Positions 28,281 through 37,540 of a stretch of 64,000 nt of DNA are shown in pieces. Location of the stretch: NCBI RefSeq assembly GCF_913061305.1, contig NZ_CAJXST010000004.1:214860-278859 (forward strand), in the 5' to 3' direction. Source of the stretch: an uncultured Porticoccus sp. (lineage in GTDB: Bacteria; Pseudomonadota; Gammaproteobacteria; Pseudomonadales; Porticoccaceae). Both the position numbers and the translations under genes were made by a program. How positions within the stretch are numbered: position 1 is the stretch's first letter; each line of letters starts with the position of its first letter. Below the pieces are notes generated by a model. That model made no database searches. It had not been told where the DNA came from and saw only the letters and a list, made by a program, of their open reading frames with translations.

Positions 28281-28381
28281 GGCCCACTTTCGGGCACACC
28301 GGGCATGCAACAACGGATCCTGACGTGGTTGTTTGTAGGCCCACCCAAGACCCCTGGCACTTTACTTGAGAGCATCACAGT

Positions 28382-28954
28382 ATGAGCATCAAATCCGACA
28401 AGTGGATTACCCGTATGTCCAGAGAACACGGCATGATTGAGCCGTTTCAGGGAACCCAGGTGCGGCAGCCCGATCCCAACGGCCAGAAAGTGATTTCCTA
28501 CGGGGTGTCGAGCTATGGGTACGATGTGCGCTGTGCCGATAATTTCAAAATTTTCACCAACATCCATTCCAAAACAGTCGATCCGAAAAATTTCGACTCC
28601 GATGCTTTTGTGGATGTGAAGGGGGATTACTGCATTATCCCGCCCAACTCCTTCGCTCTGGCCAGTACGATCGAATATTTCCGTATACCGCGCAATGTAC
28701 TGACCATCTGTCTCGGTAAATCCACCTATGCCCGCTGCGGCATCATCGTCAATGTCACCCCGCTGGAACCGGAGTGGGAGGGTCACGTGACGCTGGAGTT
28801 TTCCAACACCACCAGCCTGCCGGCAAAAATTTATGCCAATGAAGGTGTCGCACAGATGCTGTTTTTTGAATCCGATGAGGTCTGTGAAACCTCCTATGCA
28901 GACCGGGGCGGCAAATACCAGGGTCAGCGCGGAGTTACCCTGCCCAAGGCTTGA
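28382..28954 (+). CDS. dcd: dCTP deaminase
   Basis: A 190-residue enzyme (E. coli 193) that deaminates dCTP to dUTP, the main route to dTTP in Gram-negative bacteria. Family segments visible include [15 protein letters not shown] near the N-terminus, the nucleotide-binding [10 protein letters not shown] and the catalytic-region [18 protein letters not shown]. The C-terminal QGQRGVTLP closes over the substrate. It has its own likely promoter. dcd close to apbC and metG is the Pseudomonas order. Confidence 0.97.
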   Translation: MSIKSDKWITRMSREHGMIEPFQGTQVRQPDPNGQKVISYGVSSYGYDVRCADNFKIFTNIHSKTVDPKNFDSDAFVDVKGDYCIIPPNSFALASTIEYFRIPRNVLTICLGKSTYARCGIIVNVTPLEPEWEGHVTLEFSNTTSLPAKIYANEGVAQMLFFESDEVCETSYADRGGKYQGQRGVTLPKA

Positions 28955-28996
28955 TGAACAGAGGGCCGCAAAGTCCCCGCAGAAACCTGTGAGCTT

Positions 28997-29368
28997 TTAT
29001 AACGAGGGTGAATGGGTGATTGCCACGGCAAGGATGTAGCAGAAAATCGCCACCGACATCAGGCTGAACAGTAACCGGATGCCCGCGGTTCGGCCGCGTT
29101 TGATGGCAAAAGTCCCCGTTCCGATATAGGCGATCAGGGCGATCAGCTTGGCGGTAAGCCAGCTGTCGGCAAACGGATACTGGTGACTGGCCATCATCAG
29201 GTACACCGCAGAGGCGAGCAGCAGGGTATCGATAATGTGTGGGACGATTTTGGCCCACTTCTGTTGCAGTTTTGGCGATGCATTGACCGACCAGACGGCC
29301 CGCACAACAAACAGGGTCAGGCTGAGCAGGGCGAGTGTGATGTGAGTGTTTTTCAGGATCAGGTACAT
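28997..29368 (-). CDS. SirB2 family membrane protein
   Basis: A 123-residue protein with four hydrophobic helices and almost no soluble part. The N-terminal YLILKNTHITLALLSLTLF and the LQQKWAKIVPHIIDTLLLASA segment are those of the SirB2 family, named after a Salmonella gene near an invasion regulator. The molecular function is unknown. It is convergent with dcd and divergent from mntP. Confidence 0.82.
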   Translation of the reverse strand: MYLILKNTHITLALLSLTLFVVRAVWSVNASPKLQQKWAKIVPHIIDTLLLASAVYLMMASHQYPFADSWLTAKLIALIAYIGTGTFAIKRGRTAGIRLLFSLMSVAIFCYILAVAITHSPSL

Positions 29369-29411
29369 AATATTATTCTGGCAGCATTCGATTTGAGTCG
29401 GTGAATCTTAG

Positions 29412-29495
29412 CCTGTCTGGTCGGGTTATCCCAACACCGGACAGGGACATAATGCCGTCGGGTTGTTTTTTCTTGTGGTTTGCCACTGGTGGCAA
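29412..29495 (+). promoter_or_regulatory. Two hairpins in the mntP leader/divergent intergenic region
   Basis: Hairpin 1 pairs CCTGTCTGGT (29412-29421) with ACCGGACAGG across an internal loop and a GGG/CCC tip. Hairpin 2 is TTGCCAC (29480-29486), TG, GTGGCAA (29489-29495), a near-perfect palindrome. They lie between the divergent SirB2-like and mntP genes. I looked for a yybP-ykoY manganese riboswitch and did not recognise its conserved GGGGAGUAG-type core. Confidence 0.5.
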
Positions 29496-29525
29496 GGCCG
29501 GATTAATTTCAGGGAATCGTTTGCA

Positions 29526-30065
29526 GTGATCGAAGTCTTATTTCTGGCCGTTGCGTTGAGTATGGACGCGTTTGCAGTCTCCATTGGCCTGGGCTCAAAG
29601 CACAAGGGCAAAGCCATTACATTGGCTTTAATGGCCGGTGCCTATTTCGGTATTTTCCAGGCGCTGATGCCGATGATCGGTTACCTGGGTGGCAAAGGTG
29701 TGCTGGGCTGGATCGAGGCTTTTGCGCCATGGGTGGCATTTTTCCTGCTGCTATTGATTGGCGGCAAGATGATTTACGAATCCTTTTCTGAGGGCATCGA
29801 AGAGGATATTGCGAATATCACCCATCGGGTGATGCTGGTTCTGGCGATCGCCACCAGTATTGATGCCATGGCCGCCGGTTTTGCCCTGACCCTGCTCGAC
29901 GTTGGGCCGTTGCTGGCCTGCTTGGTCATCGGTATCACCACCTTTTTGTTCAGCTTTCTCGGGATTTTTGTCGGCATCAAAAGTGGTACCTGGCTGGAGA
30001 GTAAAGCGGAACTTTTTGGTGGCGTGGTATTGATTTTAATCGGCTTTAAAGTGCTGTTGGCCTAA
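29526..30065 (+). CDS. mntP: Manganese efflux pump MntP
   Basis: A 179-residue inner-membrane protein with six predicted helices in two inverted halves, each carrying the family's acidic motif: [12 protein letters not shown] (Asp14) and [10 protein letters not shown] in the second half. MntP exports Mn2+ and protects against manganese excess. I choose the GTG at 29526 because the protein then begins [16 protein letters not shown], as the family does; the upstream in-frame ATG at 29463 gives an unlikely hydrophilic N-terminus. E. coli MntP has 188 residues. The leader contains two hairpins of unknown role. Confidence 0.92.
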   Translation: MIEVLFLAVALSMDAFAVSIGLGSKHKGKAITLALMAGAYFGIFQALMPMIGYLGGKGVLGWIEAFAPWVAFFLLLLIGGKMIYESFSEGIEEDIANITHRVMLVLAIATSIDAMAAGFALTLLDVGPLLACLVIGITTFLFSFLGIFVGIKSGTWLESKAELFGGVVLILIGFKVLLA

Positions 30066-30099
30066 ACGCTGCACTGGCCAAACTGATTGTCGAATGCCG

Positions 30100-30128
30100 G
30101 CCAACTCGGAGTTGGCAACGGTTTGTTT
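30100..30128 (+). terminator. Possible weak terminator after mntP
   Basis: CCAACTC and GAGTTGG form an inverted repeat at 30101-30115. It is followed six bases later by a T-rich run. The tight loop and the gap make it a weak candidate. Confidence 0.35.
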
Positions 30129-30248
30129 TTTGCCATGCTTAGCCGGGAATTTCTTCTGTTTTTCCCGTCTTTTCCACAACCCGGTGCTCCCCGGTGCTCA
30201 AGTAACGCTCAGTTAACCATTCCAGAATAGCGCCTGCTGGCTTTGAGG

Positions 30249-30266
30249 CTGTCACGCTCTTGTCAT
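30249..30266 (+). promoter_or_regulatory. Probable Pho box (PhoB binding site)
   Basis: CTGTCAC (30249-30255), four bases GCTC, then TTGTCAT (30260-30266). Two 7-bp direct repeats spaced by 4 bp and close to CTGTCAT are the established PhoB site; E. coli phoA has CTGTCAT-N4-TTGTCAC. It lies 73 bp upstream of the histidine phosphatase start. CACAAT at 30275-30280 is a possible -10, slightly closer than the usual spacing. Confidence 0.6.
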
Positions 30267-30339
30267 GCAAATGGCACAATAAATCTGCTATGGTCGCGCT
30301 TATCCTGAAAAAAACCATCAATGTTCAGCGGATTGTTAT

Positions 30340-30975
30340 ATGAATTTAGGTACTCCGATTATCAGCAGTAAGCGTAAATGGCTCGTGATTGCCGTTGCCC
30401 TGTCTGTAATCGCCCTGGCTGTTATTGTTTTTGAGTCCCCTGCGATTGCCGATCTGTCGGAGGAGAACCGTCACCAAGTGCCGACCTTGAAAGCGCAATG
30501 GCAAAAGGGTGAGGTGATTGTGCTGGTAAGGCACCTGGAGCGTTGTGATAAAGAGGATGCTCCCTGTCTGGTTGGCACTCAAGGTATCACCGCGCGATCC
30601 GTCGATGAGGGGCAAGCACTGGGTGATGACTTTTATCGGCTTGGATTGTTGAACAGCGACGTCTACAACAGTCCACTGGATCGCACAGCCCAGACGGAAA
30701 GTATTGTCTTCGGTGACCGCGGTTTTGATCGGGACTGGTTGTTCAAATGTAAAGAGACCATCTTCAAGGACGCCATGGCAAACAAGGCGCCCGGCAGAAA
30801 CCTGATTATGGTGACCCACAGCAGTTGTATCGACAGTTTTGAAGAGTCCCTGGGGTACGCCAGTGAAACCCCTGAATACGGTACTGTCCTGTTTTTCAGC
30901 CCTGGTCAAAATAACAAGCTGGAAGTCCACGGTTTTCTTGATATGGAAGACTGGGATCGTACCCTGGGTTTTTGA
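30340..30975 (+). CDS. Membrane-anchored histidine-phosphatase-superfamily protein, Ais-like
   Basis: A 211-residue protein with an N-terminal membrane anchor or signal (about 13-33). One histidine phosphatase domain follows. The phospho-accepting His65 is in LVRHLERCD (RH motif at 64-65), Arg115 in YNSPLDRTAQT, and the second His160 in MVTHSSCID. The closest match I recognise is the Ais/PmrG group of periplasmic LPS-heptose phosphatases, but the substrate here is not proven. A Pho box upstream suggests induction under phosphate starvation. It converges with an LTA-synthase-like gene, another envelope function. Confidence 0.75.
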   Translation: MNLGTPIISSKRKWLVIAVALSVIALAVIVFESPAIADLSEENRHQVPTLKAQWQKGEVIVLVRHLERCDKEDAPCLVGTQGITARSVDEGQALGDDFYRLGLLNSDVYNSPLDRTAQTESIVFGDRGFDRDWLFKCKETIFKDAMANKAPGRNLIMVTHSSCIDSFEESLGYASETPEYGTVLFFSPGQNNKLEVHGFLDMEDWDRTLGF

Positions 30976-31024
30976 TCGCCGATCTTCCGCCTGATTCGAT
31001 TTACCAGCCAACCCTGGCTTTTGA

Positions 31025-33061
31025 CTAGCCATGGTCTGTGCCCTGTTTGTCCAAATCTTTGCTGTCCCGATTTTCCGCCGTTAGCACCAGCGGTTTGCGT
31101 GGCATATCGTAGCGTTGTTGCCGGTATAGCCACGAGGGCATCAGCGCATGGGCCAGTGCTTCGCGGGTGTCACTTGCGGTGGCCTCGCCGGTGAGCTGCA
31201 GTTGCCGGACCGCGGGATCATAAACACCGCTCAAGGCGGATTGCCCAGGCCTCAGGATGGTGACTTGCCGCCCTTGTAGCAGGGCAAAATAATCTGCGAA
31301 CTGCATCAGTGCCCTGCCCGGAGATTGCTGTTCACTCTCAAGGGTCATATCGCGACCGATCATGGGTGTTTCCGCGCTGATGCCCAGCAGGGAGAGCAGG
31401 GTGGGGGCCATATCAATCTGACTGGTGACACTGGTGATGCGTTTGGGTTCAATATCTGCACCCAGGATCAGACCGGGAATCTGGAAGCGTTCAATGGGTA
31501 CCAGGCTGTCACCAAACACTTTCAAATCATGGTCGGCGATCACCAGGAACAGGGTGTTTTGCCAATAGTCACTCTGTCTGGCCCGGTCAATAAATTCACC
31601 GAGCGCATAGTCCGCATATTTCACGGCATTGGGGTAGGTTTGTTTTTCCGGGTTGTGCAGTTCGATACGACCATCGGGAAACTCGTAGGGCGAGTGATTG
31701 CTGGAGGTGAAGACCAGGCCAAAATAAGCCTCATCGCGTCGCTGCGCCTCGCTGAGCCGTTGGTGGGTTTTCTCGAAGAGGTCTTCATCGGACACGCCCC
31801 AGCTGCCGACGAAGGCGGGGTTTTCGTAATCCCGCTGGTCAATGACCGACTGGAAGCCATTGCCGATAAAAAAGCTGGCCATATTATCGAAGTGTGACTC
31901 GCCACCATAGATGAACTCCGTGGTGTAACCCTGCATACCAAGCAGCTCGGCAATGGTGAAGAAGTTCTGTTGTGACAGTGACAGCTTGACCACACTGCGG
32001 GCTCGTGTGGGCAGGAATCCGCTCACGGTCGCTTCAATGCCCCGTACGGAGCGTGTGCCGGTGGAGTAGAGTTGCTCAAACCACCAGCCATGTTCCTTGA
32101 GTCTCTCCAGTTCCGGCGTGACCGGAGTTTCACCGCCCAGGGAACCGACAAAGGTGGCGCCCATGCTCTCTTCGAGAATGATCACCAGATTGAGGGGCTT
32201 TTCCCGTGAGTGTGTGGCCTGGCGGTAATTGAGCGTCGGGAAGGGCTGGTCACCATCGGGTTGCAGCCAGGGGTAAAGTTTGTCCAGTTGCTCCATGATT
32301 TCATCATCGCTGAGGGTGCCGTACACCTCGGCCGAACGGTCTTCGTGCTTCATGTTGTAGAGCGCAAAGTATACAGACCAGGTGGAATTGATGATCAGGC
32401 TGTTTACCAGCGGGTCCGGCGTCAGGGCAAAGATGGCCGGGTTGGCGGGGCGATGGCCCACCGAAGACCGCACCATCACCACCAGCAATACAGCGACGAT
32501 TGGCCAGGTCAACCAGAGCTTCCAGAGAGGCCAGATTTTGTTGTAGGTTCTCAGCCAGTTTTTCATCAGGCGCGTGATTGCCCAGCCCGCCAGCGCTGTG
32601 ATCAGCACTCCCATTAGCAGCGGCAGACGAAAGTCACCCCAAAGGGTGGCGAATACTTCACGGGGGTATTTCAGGTATTCAACAAACAACCGGTTGGGCC
32701 GCAGGTCGTACTGCAGGATGAAGGCCGGTGTGGCGGTTTCCATAAACACCAGCAAGGTGATGGCGATGACACCCCAGACCAGCACCAGCACCCGCCAGGC
32801 TGGCCATGACAGTCGCGAGGCCAGTATTGGCGTCAGCAACGCAAGCGGTGCCAACAGCATACCCATAATGATCAGGTCTGCCCGGATACCCTGACTGATA
32901 ATCACCCACAAATCAGTTGCGGCCGTTACCCGATCCCATTGCCAGGCGATCAGACCCAGTCGGGACAGGGATAAAACCATCAGCCCGGTGAGTAACAGGA
33001 TGATCAGTATCCCGTAGGGGCCAAATAGATTGAAAATACGTGTGTGAAGCGGGCTTTTCAT
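31025..33061 (-). CDS. LTA-synthase/OpgB-like sulfatase-fold membrane transferase
   Basis: A 678-residue protein with about five N-terminal membrane helices (to about residue 200) and a large periplasmic alkaline-phosphatase-fold domain. Metal and active-site parts are visible: Glu298 in ILEESM, the Thr nucleophile in STGTRSVRG (about 334-336), SSNHSPYEF and the late ADHDLKVFG. Relatives transfer phosphoglycerol or phosphoethanolamine from lipids to glycans, for example osmoregulated periplasmic glucans. The donor and acceptor cannot be read here. I start at the ATG at 33061; an in-frame GTG at 33073 would add four residues. Confidence 0.85.
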   Translation of the reverse strand: MKSPLHTRIFNLFGPYGILIILLLTGLMVLSLSRLGLIAWQWDRVTAATDLWVIISQGIRADLIIMGMLLAPLALLTPILASRLSWPAWRVLVLVWGVIAITLLVFMETATPAFILQYDLRPNRLFVEYLKYPREVFATLWGDFRLPLLMGVLITALAGWAITRLMKNWLRTYNKIWPLWKLWLTWPIVAVLLVVMVRSSVGHRPANPAIFALTPDPLVNSLIINSTWSVYFALYNMKHEDRSAEVYGTLSDDEIMEQLDKLYPWLQPDGDQPFPTLNYRQATHSREKPLNLVIILEESMGATFVGSLGGETPVTPELERLKEHGWWFEQLYSTGTRSVRGIEATVSGFLPTRARSVVKLSLSQQNFFTIAELLGMQGYTTEFIYGGESHFDNMASFFIGNGFQSVIDQRDYENPAFVGSWGVSDEDLFEKTHQRLSEAQRRDEAYFGLVFTSSNHSPYEFPDGRIELHNPEKQTYPNAVKYADYALGEFIDRARQSDYWQNTLFLVIADHDLKVFGDSLVPIERFQIPGLILGADIEPKRITSVTSQIDMAPTLLSLLGISAETPMIGRDMTLESEQQSPGRALMQFADYFALLQGRQVTILRPGQSALSGVYDPAVRQLQLTGEATASDTREALAHALMPSWLYRQQRYDMPRKPLVLTAENRDSKDLDKQGTDHG

Positions 33062-33272
33062 GGATTTGGGCACTTGGGTTCTGAGACACCTTTTCCGTAG
33101 GGGGGTTGTTTCAGGCTGCAGTCTAGCTGCCTGTACCTTAACGGATCCTTAAGACCAGTCAGGGTGGTTCTGTGATTGGACCAGATCAGAGTCCGGGGCC
33201 TTCCTTGAGCGGGGAGAGTGCTTGGAGAGTGGGGGGATTTTAAAACCTTGCCGGATGCTCTAATCTGCCTTC

Positions 33273-34307
33273 ATGACACTGCTCATCGCCTTTGCCCTGT
33301 TGTCCATTGCCGTCTCTTTTATCTGTTCGGTTCTCGAAGCTGCACTGCTGTCAATTACGCCCAGTTATATTGCCCAACAAAAGCTGGAAAACCTCAGGCT
33401 CCACGATCAACTCAGCTATTTGAAAGAACAGATTGATCAGCCGCTGGCCGCCATCCTGACATTGAATACGGTGGCCCATACGGTGGGTGCCACTGGTGTT
33501 GGCGCACAGGTGGCGATTGTCTTTGGCAGTGGCTATCTGGGGATCGCCTCGGCGGTGATGACGTTGCTGATTCTGGTGTTGTCGGAAATCATTCCGAAAA
33601 CCATTGGCGCTCGCTACTGGCCGGTTATTGCGCCTTTTATGCCAATCACACTGAACAGTCTGATCACCCTGTTGCGACCATTTATCTGGTTGTCCGACCA
33701 GATCATGAAACTGTTTGGCGGCGGCGGTCACGAGCCCGATATTCGTCAGGAAATCAAGGCGCTTACTGTGTTGGGAAGGGAGCAGGACAAGCTGGATGAC
33801 GACGAGCAGCGGGTGATTGGCAATATTCTCGATCTACATGATGTGAGGGTGAAAGACATCATGACGCCGCGTACTGTCTGTGAAGTTGCCAGGCCGGATG
33901 AGCTGCTCAGCAGTTTCATTGAGCGGGTAAAAGTAGGCCAGTTTTCACGTTACCCGGTGCTGGATGGCAATGAGGTGCCGATGGGCATGGTCTTCCGTCA
34001 TGAGCTGTTGAACATCCCTTGGCAGAAAACCGTGTCGGATCTGATGAAACCGGTCGAGGTGGTCTCGGAAAAATTGAGCGTGGAAGCGCTGATGTCGCAG
34101 TTGATCCATGACCGGCAACATATGCGGCTGGTCTACGATGAATACGGCGTCTGGTTGGGCCTGGTGACGCTGGAGGATGTGATTGAAGCCGTGATCGGCC
34201 AGCCCATCATGGATGAAACGGATGATGTTGCCAGCATGAGACACCTGGCCAGGCGTCGTTGGCAATACCGGCAGAGATATTTTTCAGGTGGTCAGGCTGA
34301 GGAGTAG
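33273..34307 (+). CDS. CNNM/CorC-type transmembrane protein with CBS pair (hemolysin family)
   Basis: A 344-residue protein: DUF21/CNNM membrane domain of three to four helices (about 1-140), then a paired CBS domain (about 190-310; DIMTPRTVCEVA and LVYDEYGVWLGLVTLEDVIE). The CorC_HlyC C-terminal domain of longer members is lacking. The family is linked to Mg2+ or Co2+ transport or its control; CBS pairs bind adenine nucleotides. It stands alone on the plus strand. Confidence 0.87.
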   Translation: MTLLIAFALLSIAVSFICSVLEAALLSITPSYIAQQKLENLRLHDQLSYLKEQIDQPLAAILTLNTVAHTVGATGVGAQVAIVFGSGYLGIASAVMTLLILVLSEIIPKTIGARYWPVIAPFMPITLNSLITLLRPFIWLSDQIMKLFGGGGHEPDIRQEIKALTVLGREQDKLDDDEQRVIGNILDLHDVRVKDIMTPRTVCEVARPDELLSSFIERVKVGQFSRYPVLDGNEVPMGMVFRHELLNIPWQKTVSDLMKPVEVVSEKLSVEALMSQLIHDRQHMRLVYDEYGVWLGLVTLEDVIEAVIGQPIMDETDDVASMRHLARRRWQYRQRYFSGGQAEE

Positions 34308-34463
34308 TTGCACCGATCTCGGCTGTTGACAGCCGTTCTCTGGCGCTGGTCAATATCCCTGCTTCGGCTCTGGTCTTTTCATGCCCGCTAACAATTCCTT
34401 GCCACCGTCTCGCCCGATAATGTCATGGCCCCGAGGGCTTTTGTGTCGGGGAGGGTATGACCG

Positions 34464-36620
34464 TTATTCTGTTATTGCGAGGGGTGATTGCTGCTGTGCA
34501 GCTTTGAGCAAGTCGAGAAAATCACTGGCCGGTAGCGGACGACTGAAGTAGTAGCCCTGGATAACATCGCAGCCTATCGACTGAAGAAACTCAAACTCAG
34601 TCGGGGTTTCAATGCCCTCGGCCACGACCTCCAGATTGAGAATATGGGCCATGGAAACAATGGCGCGGTAGATGTCGCGGCCGCGTTTGTCTGTTTCGAT
34701 ACTTCTGGCAAAGACCTGATCAATTTTAAGTTGATCCACGGGCATGTCTCTGAGATACCGCAGGTTCGAGTAACCACTGCCAAAATCATCAATGGCAATT
34801 TGCAGTCCCAGCGCCTTGAGTTGATTCAGGGTCGAGAGAAAGGAGCTCTCGTCCTGTGCCAGACAGCTTTCCGTGATCTCGAGTTCCAGCAGGGAGGGGG
34901 AAAACGTATGCGCTTGCAGGGCGGTGTCGATGGTCTCGATCAGATCGGGTTGGTTGAACTGTCGCGGGGAGAGGTTGATCGATACAGGCACCTGATCAAA
35001 CCCCCGGTCAGTCCACTGCTGCAACTGTGCGCAGGCCTGCTCGATGACCCATTTGCCGAGCGGTTCTATAATGCCGGTTTTTTCGGCCAGGGGAATAAAG
35101 CGTGCAGGTGAAATCAGCTGGCCGTCCGCCGCTGGCCAGCGTATCAGTGCCTCGGCGCCGACAATCTCTCCCGACGAAACGGACATCTTGGGCTGGTAGT
35201 GCAGGACAAATCCGTCGGTGGCCAGTGCGGTGCGCAGCTGCTGTTCCATCTCGAGGTTGGCTGTGATGATCCTGTTCAGCTCTTCGGTAAAAAATTTGTA
35301 GTTGTTGCGTCCGGATTCCTTGGCCTGGTACATGGCCATATCGGCCTGCTTGAGCAATTCATTGGCATCGGTGCTGTCATGGGGATAGACACTGACGCCG
35401 ACACTGCAGGTCACTTCGATATCCCGGTTGGCAACGCGGCAGGGTGCCTGCACGATGTCCAGTATGCGCTTGACCAGCTGTGACAGGGAGTTTGTGCTTG
35501 CGGTTTGGTCAGTGTTGTCGGGGGGGTAGGCCAGCAGCAGCACAAATTCGTCGCCGCCGATGCGCGCCACCGTATCGCCATCGCGAATGGATTTTCGCAG
35601 GCGGTCAGCAATCGCTTCAATCAGGCAGTCCCCCGCCGCATGACCGAGACTGTCATTGACGTTTTTGAACAGGTCCAGGTCGAGCAATACCACGGCCAGT
35701 TCGCCATCACTCCGTCGGCCACTTTTTGTCAGTTGCTGTAACCGGTCGAGTAGTAAAAGCCGGTTGGGCAAGTCAGTCAGGCTGTCATGGGTGGCCTGGT
35801 GAGAAATACGCTGTTCATAGTATTTCCGTTCGGTGATATCTTCAACGGAGCCCTCGAAATACAGCAGGCGCCCGTTCGGTCCGTATACCGTCCGCGCATT
35901 TTCCGAAATCCAGATTACAGAGCCGTCTTTCCTGAACACCTGCGATTCAAAGTTTTTGACCCCGCCATTACTTTGCATGAGTTGTACAAATGTCGCCCGC
36001 CTGCCGGGGTCGACGTACAACTGCTGGCTGATATTCTTGAGTGCCTGCTGCAGTTCGTCAGTTGTCTCGTAACCGTAAATCGTTGCCAGGGCTGGGTTGA
36101 CGTTCAGGTAGTAGCCATCGGTGGTTGTCTGAAAAATACCTTCAATTGCATTTTCAAAGATGCTTCGATAGCGATGTTCGGCCTCAACCATGGCCTCTTC
36201 ATTGGCATGGCGCTGGGTTATATCCTGAATGAAGCCATGCAGTGCGCTGGGGTAGCCATCCATGGAGACGCCCTGACCCCTTTCCCAGACCCAGCGTACG
36301 CTGCCATCCGCATGGTAGATTCGGTATTCGACATTGATGGAAACGCCCTTTTTTAGTGCATCGTCGATCGTTTCCCGCACCCGTTTGCGATCATCAATGT
36401 GCGTGATTTCTTCGTATGAAATCCGGCTGTTGAGTAGCAGGTCCTTTGCCGGGTAGCCAGTGAGTTTCAGGCAGCCTTCGCTGACAAAGTCCATGGTCCA
36501 GTGTCTGTCCTGCCGGCAGCAGTAAACCATGCCGTCGAGCTCGGACAGCAGCATTTCCAATAAAGGTTCGCGCTGCAGCTCGGTGGAGGAGTAAACAGTA
36601 TAGAGATTGAGGTCTGCCAT
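34464..36620 (-). CDS. PAS–PAS–GGDEF–EAL cyclic-di-GMP signalling protein
   Basis: About 718 residues with two PAS domains (about 25-140 and 150-270, each ending in a PAC-like GFIQDITQR or GSVEDITER), a GGDEF domain and an EAL domain. The cyclase active site IGGDEFVLL and the phosphodiesterase motifs EALIRW, ITESCL and DDFGSGYSNL are intact, so both activities are possible. No membrane segment is seen; PAS domains suggest cytoplasmic sensing. Start choice is uncertain: the ATG at 36620 is used, but an in-frame TTG at 36671 overlaps the stop of the preceding DUF3014 gene by 4 nt. Neither has a good ribosome binding site. Confidence 0.92.
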   Translation of the reverse strand: MADLNLYTVYSSTELQREPLLEMLLSELDGMVYCCRQDRHWTMDFVSEGCLKLTGYPAKDLLLNSRISYEEITHIDDRKRVRETIDDALKKGVSINVEYRIYHADGSVRWVWERGQGVSMDGYPSALHGFIQDITQRHANEEAMVEAEHRYRSIFENAIEGIFQTTTDGYYLNVNPALATIYGYETTDELQQALKNISQQLYVDPGRRATFVQLMQSNGGVKNFESQVFRKDGSVIWISENARTVYGPNGRLLYFEGSVEDITERKYYEQRISHQATHDSLTDLPNRLLLLDRLQQLTKSGRRSDGELAVVLLDLDLFKNVNDSLGHAAGDCLIEAIADRLRKSIRDGDTVARIGGDEFVLLLAYPPDNTDQTASTNSLSQLVKRILDIVQAPCRVANRDIEVTCSVGVSVYPHDSTDANELLKQADMAMYQAKESGRNNYKFFTEELNRIITANLEMEQQLRTALATDGFVLHYQPKMSVSSGEIVGAEALIRWPAADGQLISPARFIPLAEKTGIIEPLGKWVIEQACAQLQQWTDRGFDQVPVSINLSPRQFNQPDLIETIDTALQAHTFSPSLLELEITESCLAQDESSFLSTLNQLKALGLQIAIDDFGSGYSNLRYLRDMPVDQLKIDQVFARSIETDKRGRDIYRAIVSMAHILNLEVVAEGIETPTEFEFLQSIGCDVIQGYYFSRPLPASDFLDLLKAAQQQSPLAITE

Positions 36621-36667
36621 GCAGCATGAATAAGCAACAATCGTGCCGATTGGGCAGGGGTGTGCGA

Positions 36668-37537
36668 TCAATGGCTAGAGGATCGGGATTGGTCTGCCAG
36701 CAGGCTTTCCCGGAGTGCTCTGGCTTTGTCCTGAATCCGCCGGGTATGTTCGGGGCCCATGCGGATCAGCTGTTTTTGCAGAGCGGGTAGCGCCTCCAGT
36801 TTCGGGTCCGCGTATTTGTACTGAACGGAATCCTGAACCAGATAAACGGGCTGCAGAGGCAGCGGGGTGTCCAGCACCTGGTCCAGCGCACTGATGATCG
36901 CTTTGTCTACAGTTTCAGGTGGATAGCCGAGCTCACCATAGGCCTGTTCAAGCAGGGGCCGAAGCAGATGAAAAAGCTTGATCAGTTTGTCGTTGTCCAT
37001 GGCTTCCAGGGTGTTGACCAGGTAGTTGTAGCGCTGATGGTTGGTCGGGCTGATTGAGCGCTTTTGCCCTTCCTGGACGACCTCGAAACTGCCTTTCGGC
37101 GTGGGGGCCCTGAGCATTTTGCGCAATACATCACCGCGGGAGAGACCATCCAGCAGGCTGACAGTGCGGCGAAGGACATGGTTTGGAGGAAACCACTGAC
37201 CCAGTTGGTCGTCGGGGGTCAGCTCCGTAAATTGTTTGCGGGCGAATTCATCGCTGTCGTCGAGTGGTGGCAGTTCCGACGCTGTCGGTTGCGTTGGTTG
37301 CTCGGGAACGGTTTCCTCGATGTTGGCGACCGGGTTCGTTGTAGCCGGTGTCGGGGCTGGTAATGCCGGTGTGCTGGTTTCAGGTGCTGTAATGGTGGCG
37401 GGTGTTTCATCCGCCGGCTTGAGAAAAAAGTAGCTTAGCAGTGCCAGACCGGCCAGCACGATAACCACGCCAATCCACAGGGCAACTTTGTTTTTGCCAA
37501 CTTCTCTTTCCGGACGCTCGTCGGGGTTGACCCTCAT
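36668..37537 (-). CDS. DUF3014 domain protein, membrane-anchored
   Basis: A 289-residue protein: short charged N-terminus, one membrane helix (about 18-40), a Pro/Thr-rich linker (about 42-85) and a DUF3014 domain to the end. Conserved-looking parts are LPPLDDSDEF, the HVLRRTVSLLDGLSRGD segment and RYNYLVNTLEAMD. Function unknown; topology suggests a periplasmic domain on an inner-membrane anchor. AAGGAG precedes the ATG. The start follows the CDGSH gene stop by only 3 nt, so the two are coupled. Confidence 0.82.
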   Translation of the reverse strand: MRVNPDERPEREVGKNKVALWIGVVIVLAGLALLSYFFLKPADETPATITAPETSTPALPAPTPATTNPVANIEETVPEQPTQPTASELPPLDDSDEFARKQFTELTPDDQLGQWFPPNHVLRRTVSLLDGLSRGDVLRKMLRAPTPKGSFEVVQEGQKRSISPTNHQRYNYLVNTLEAMDNDKLIKLFHLLRPLLEQAYGELGYPPETVDKAIISALDQVLDTPLPLQPVYLVQDSVQYKYADPKLEALPALQKQLIRMGPEHTRRIQDKARALRESLLADQSRSSSH

Positions 37538-37540
37538 TCG

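Noticed and set aside
29369..29525. yybP-ykoY manganese riboswitch ahead of mntP
   Set aside because: The conserved core of that class could not be found by eye. The hairpins seen are reported without naming a class.
34429..34451. CCCCGA/TCGGGG inverted repeat near the end of the GGDEF–EAL gene as a terminator
   Set aside because: No T-tract follows on either strand, and the stem is only 6 bp.
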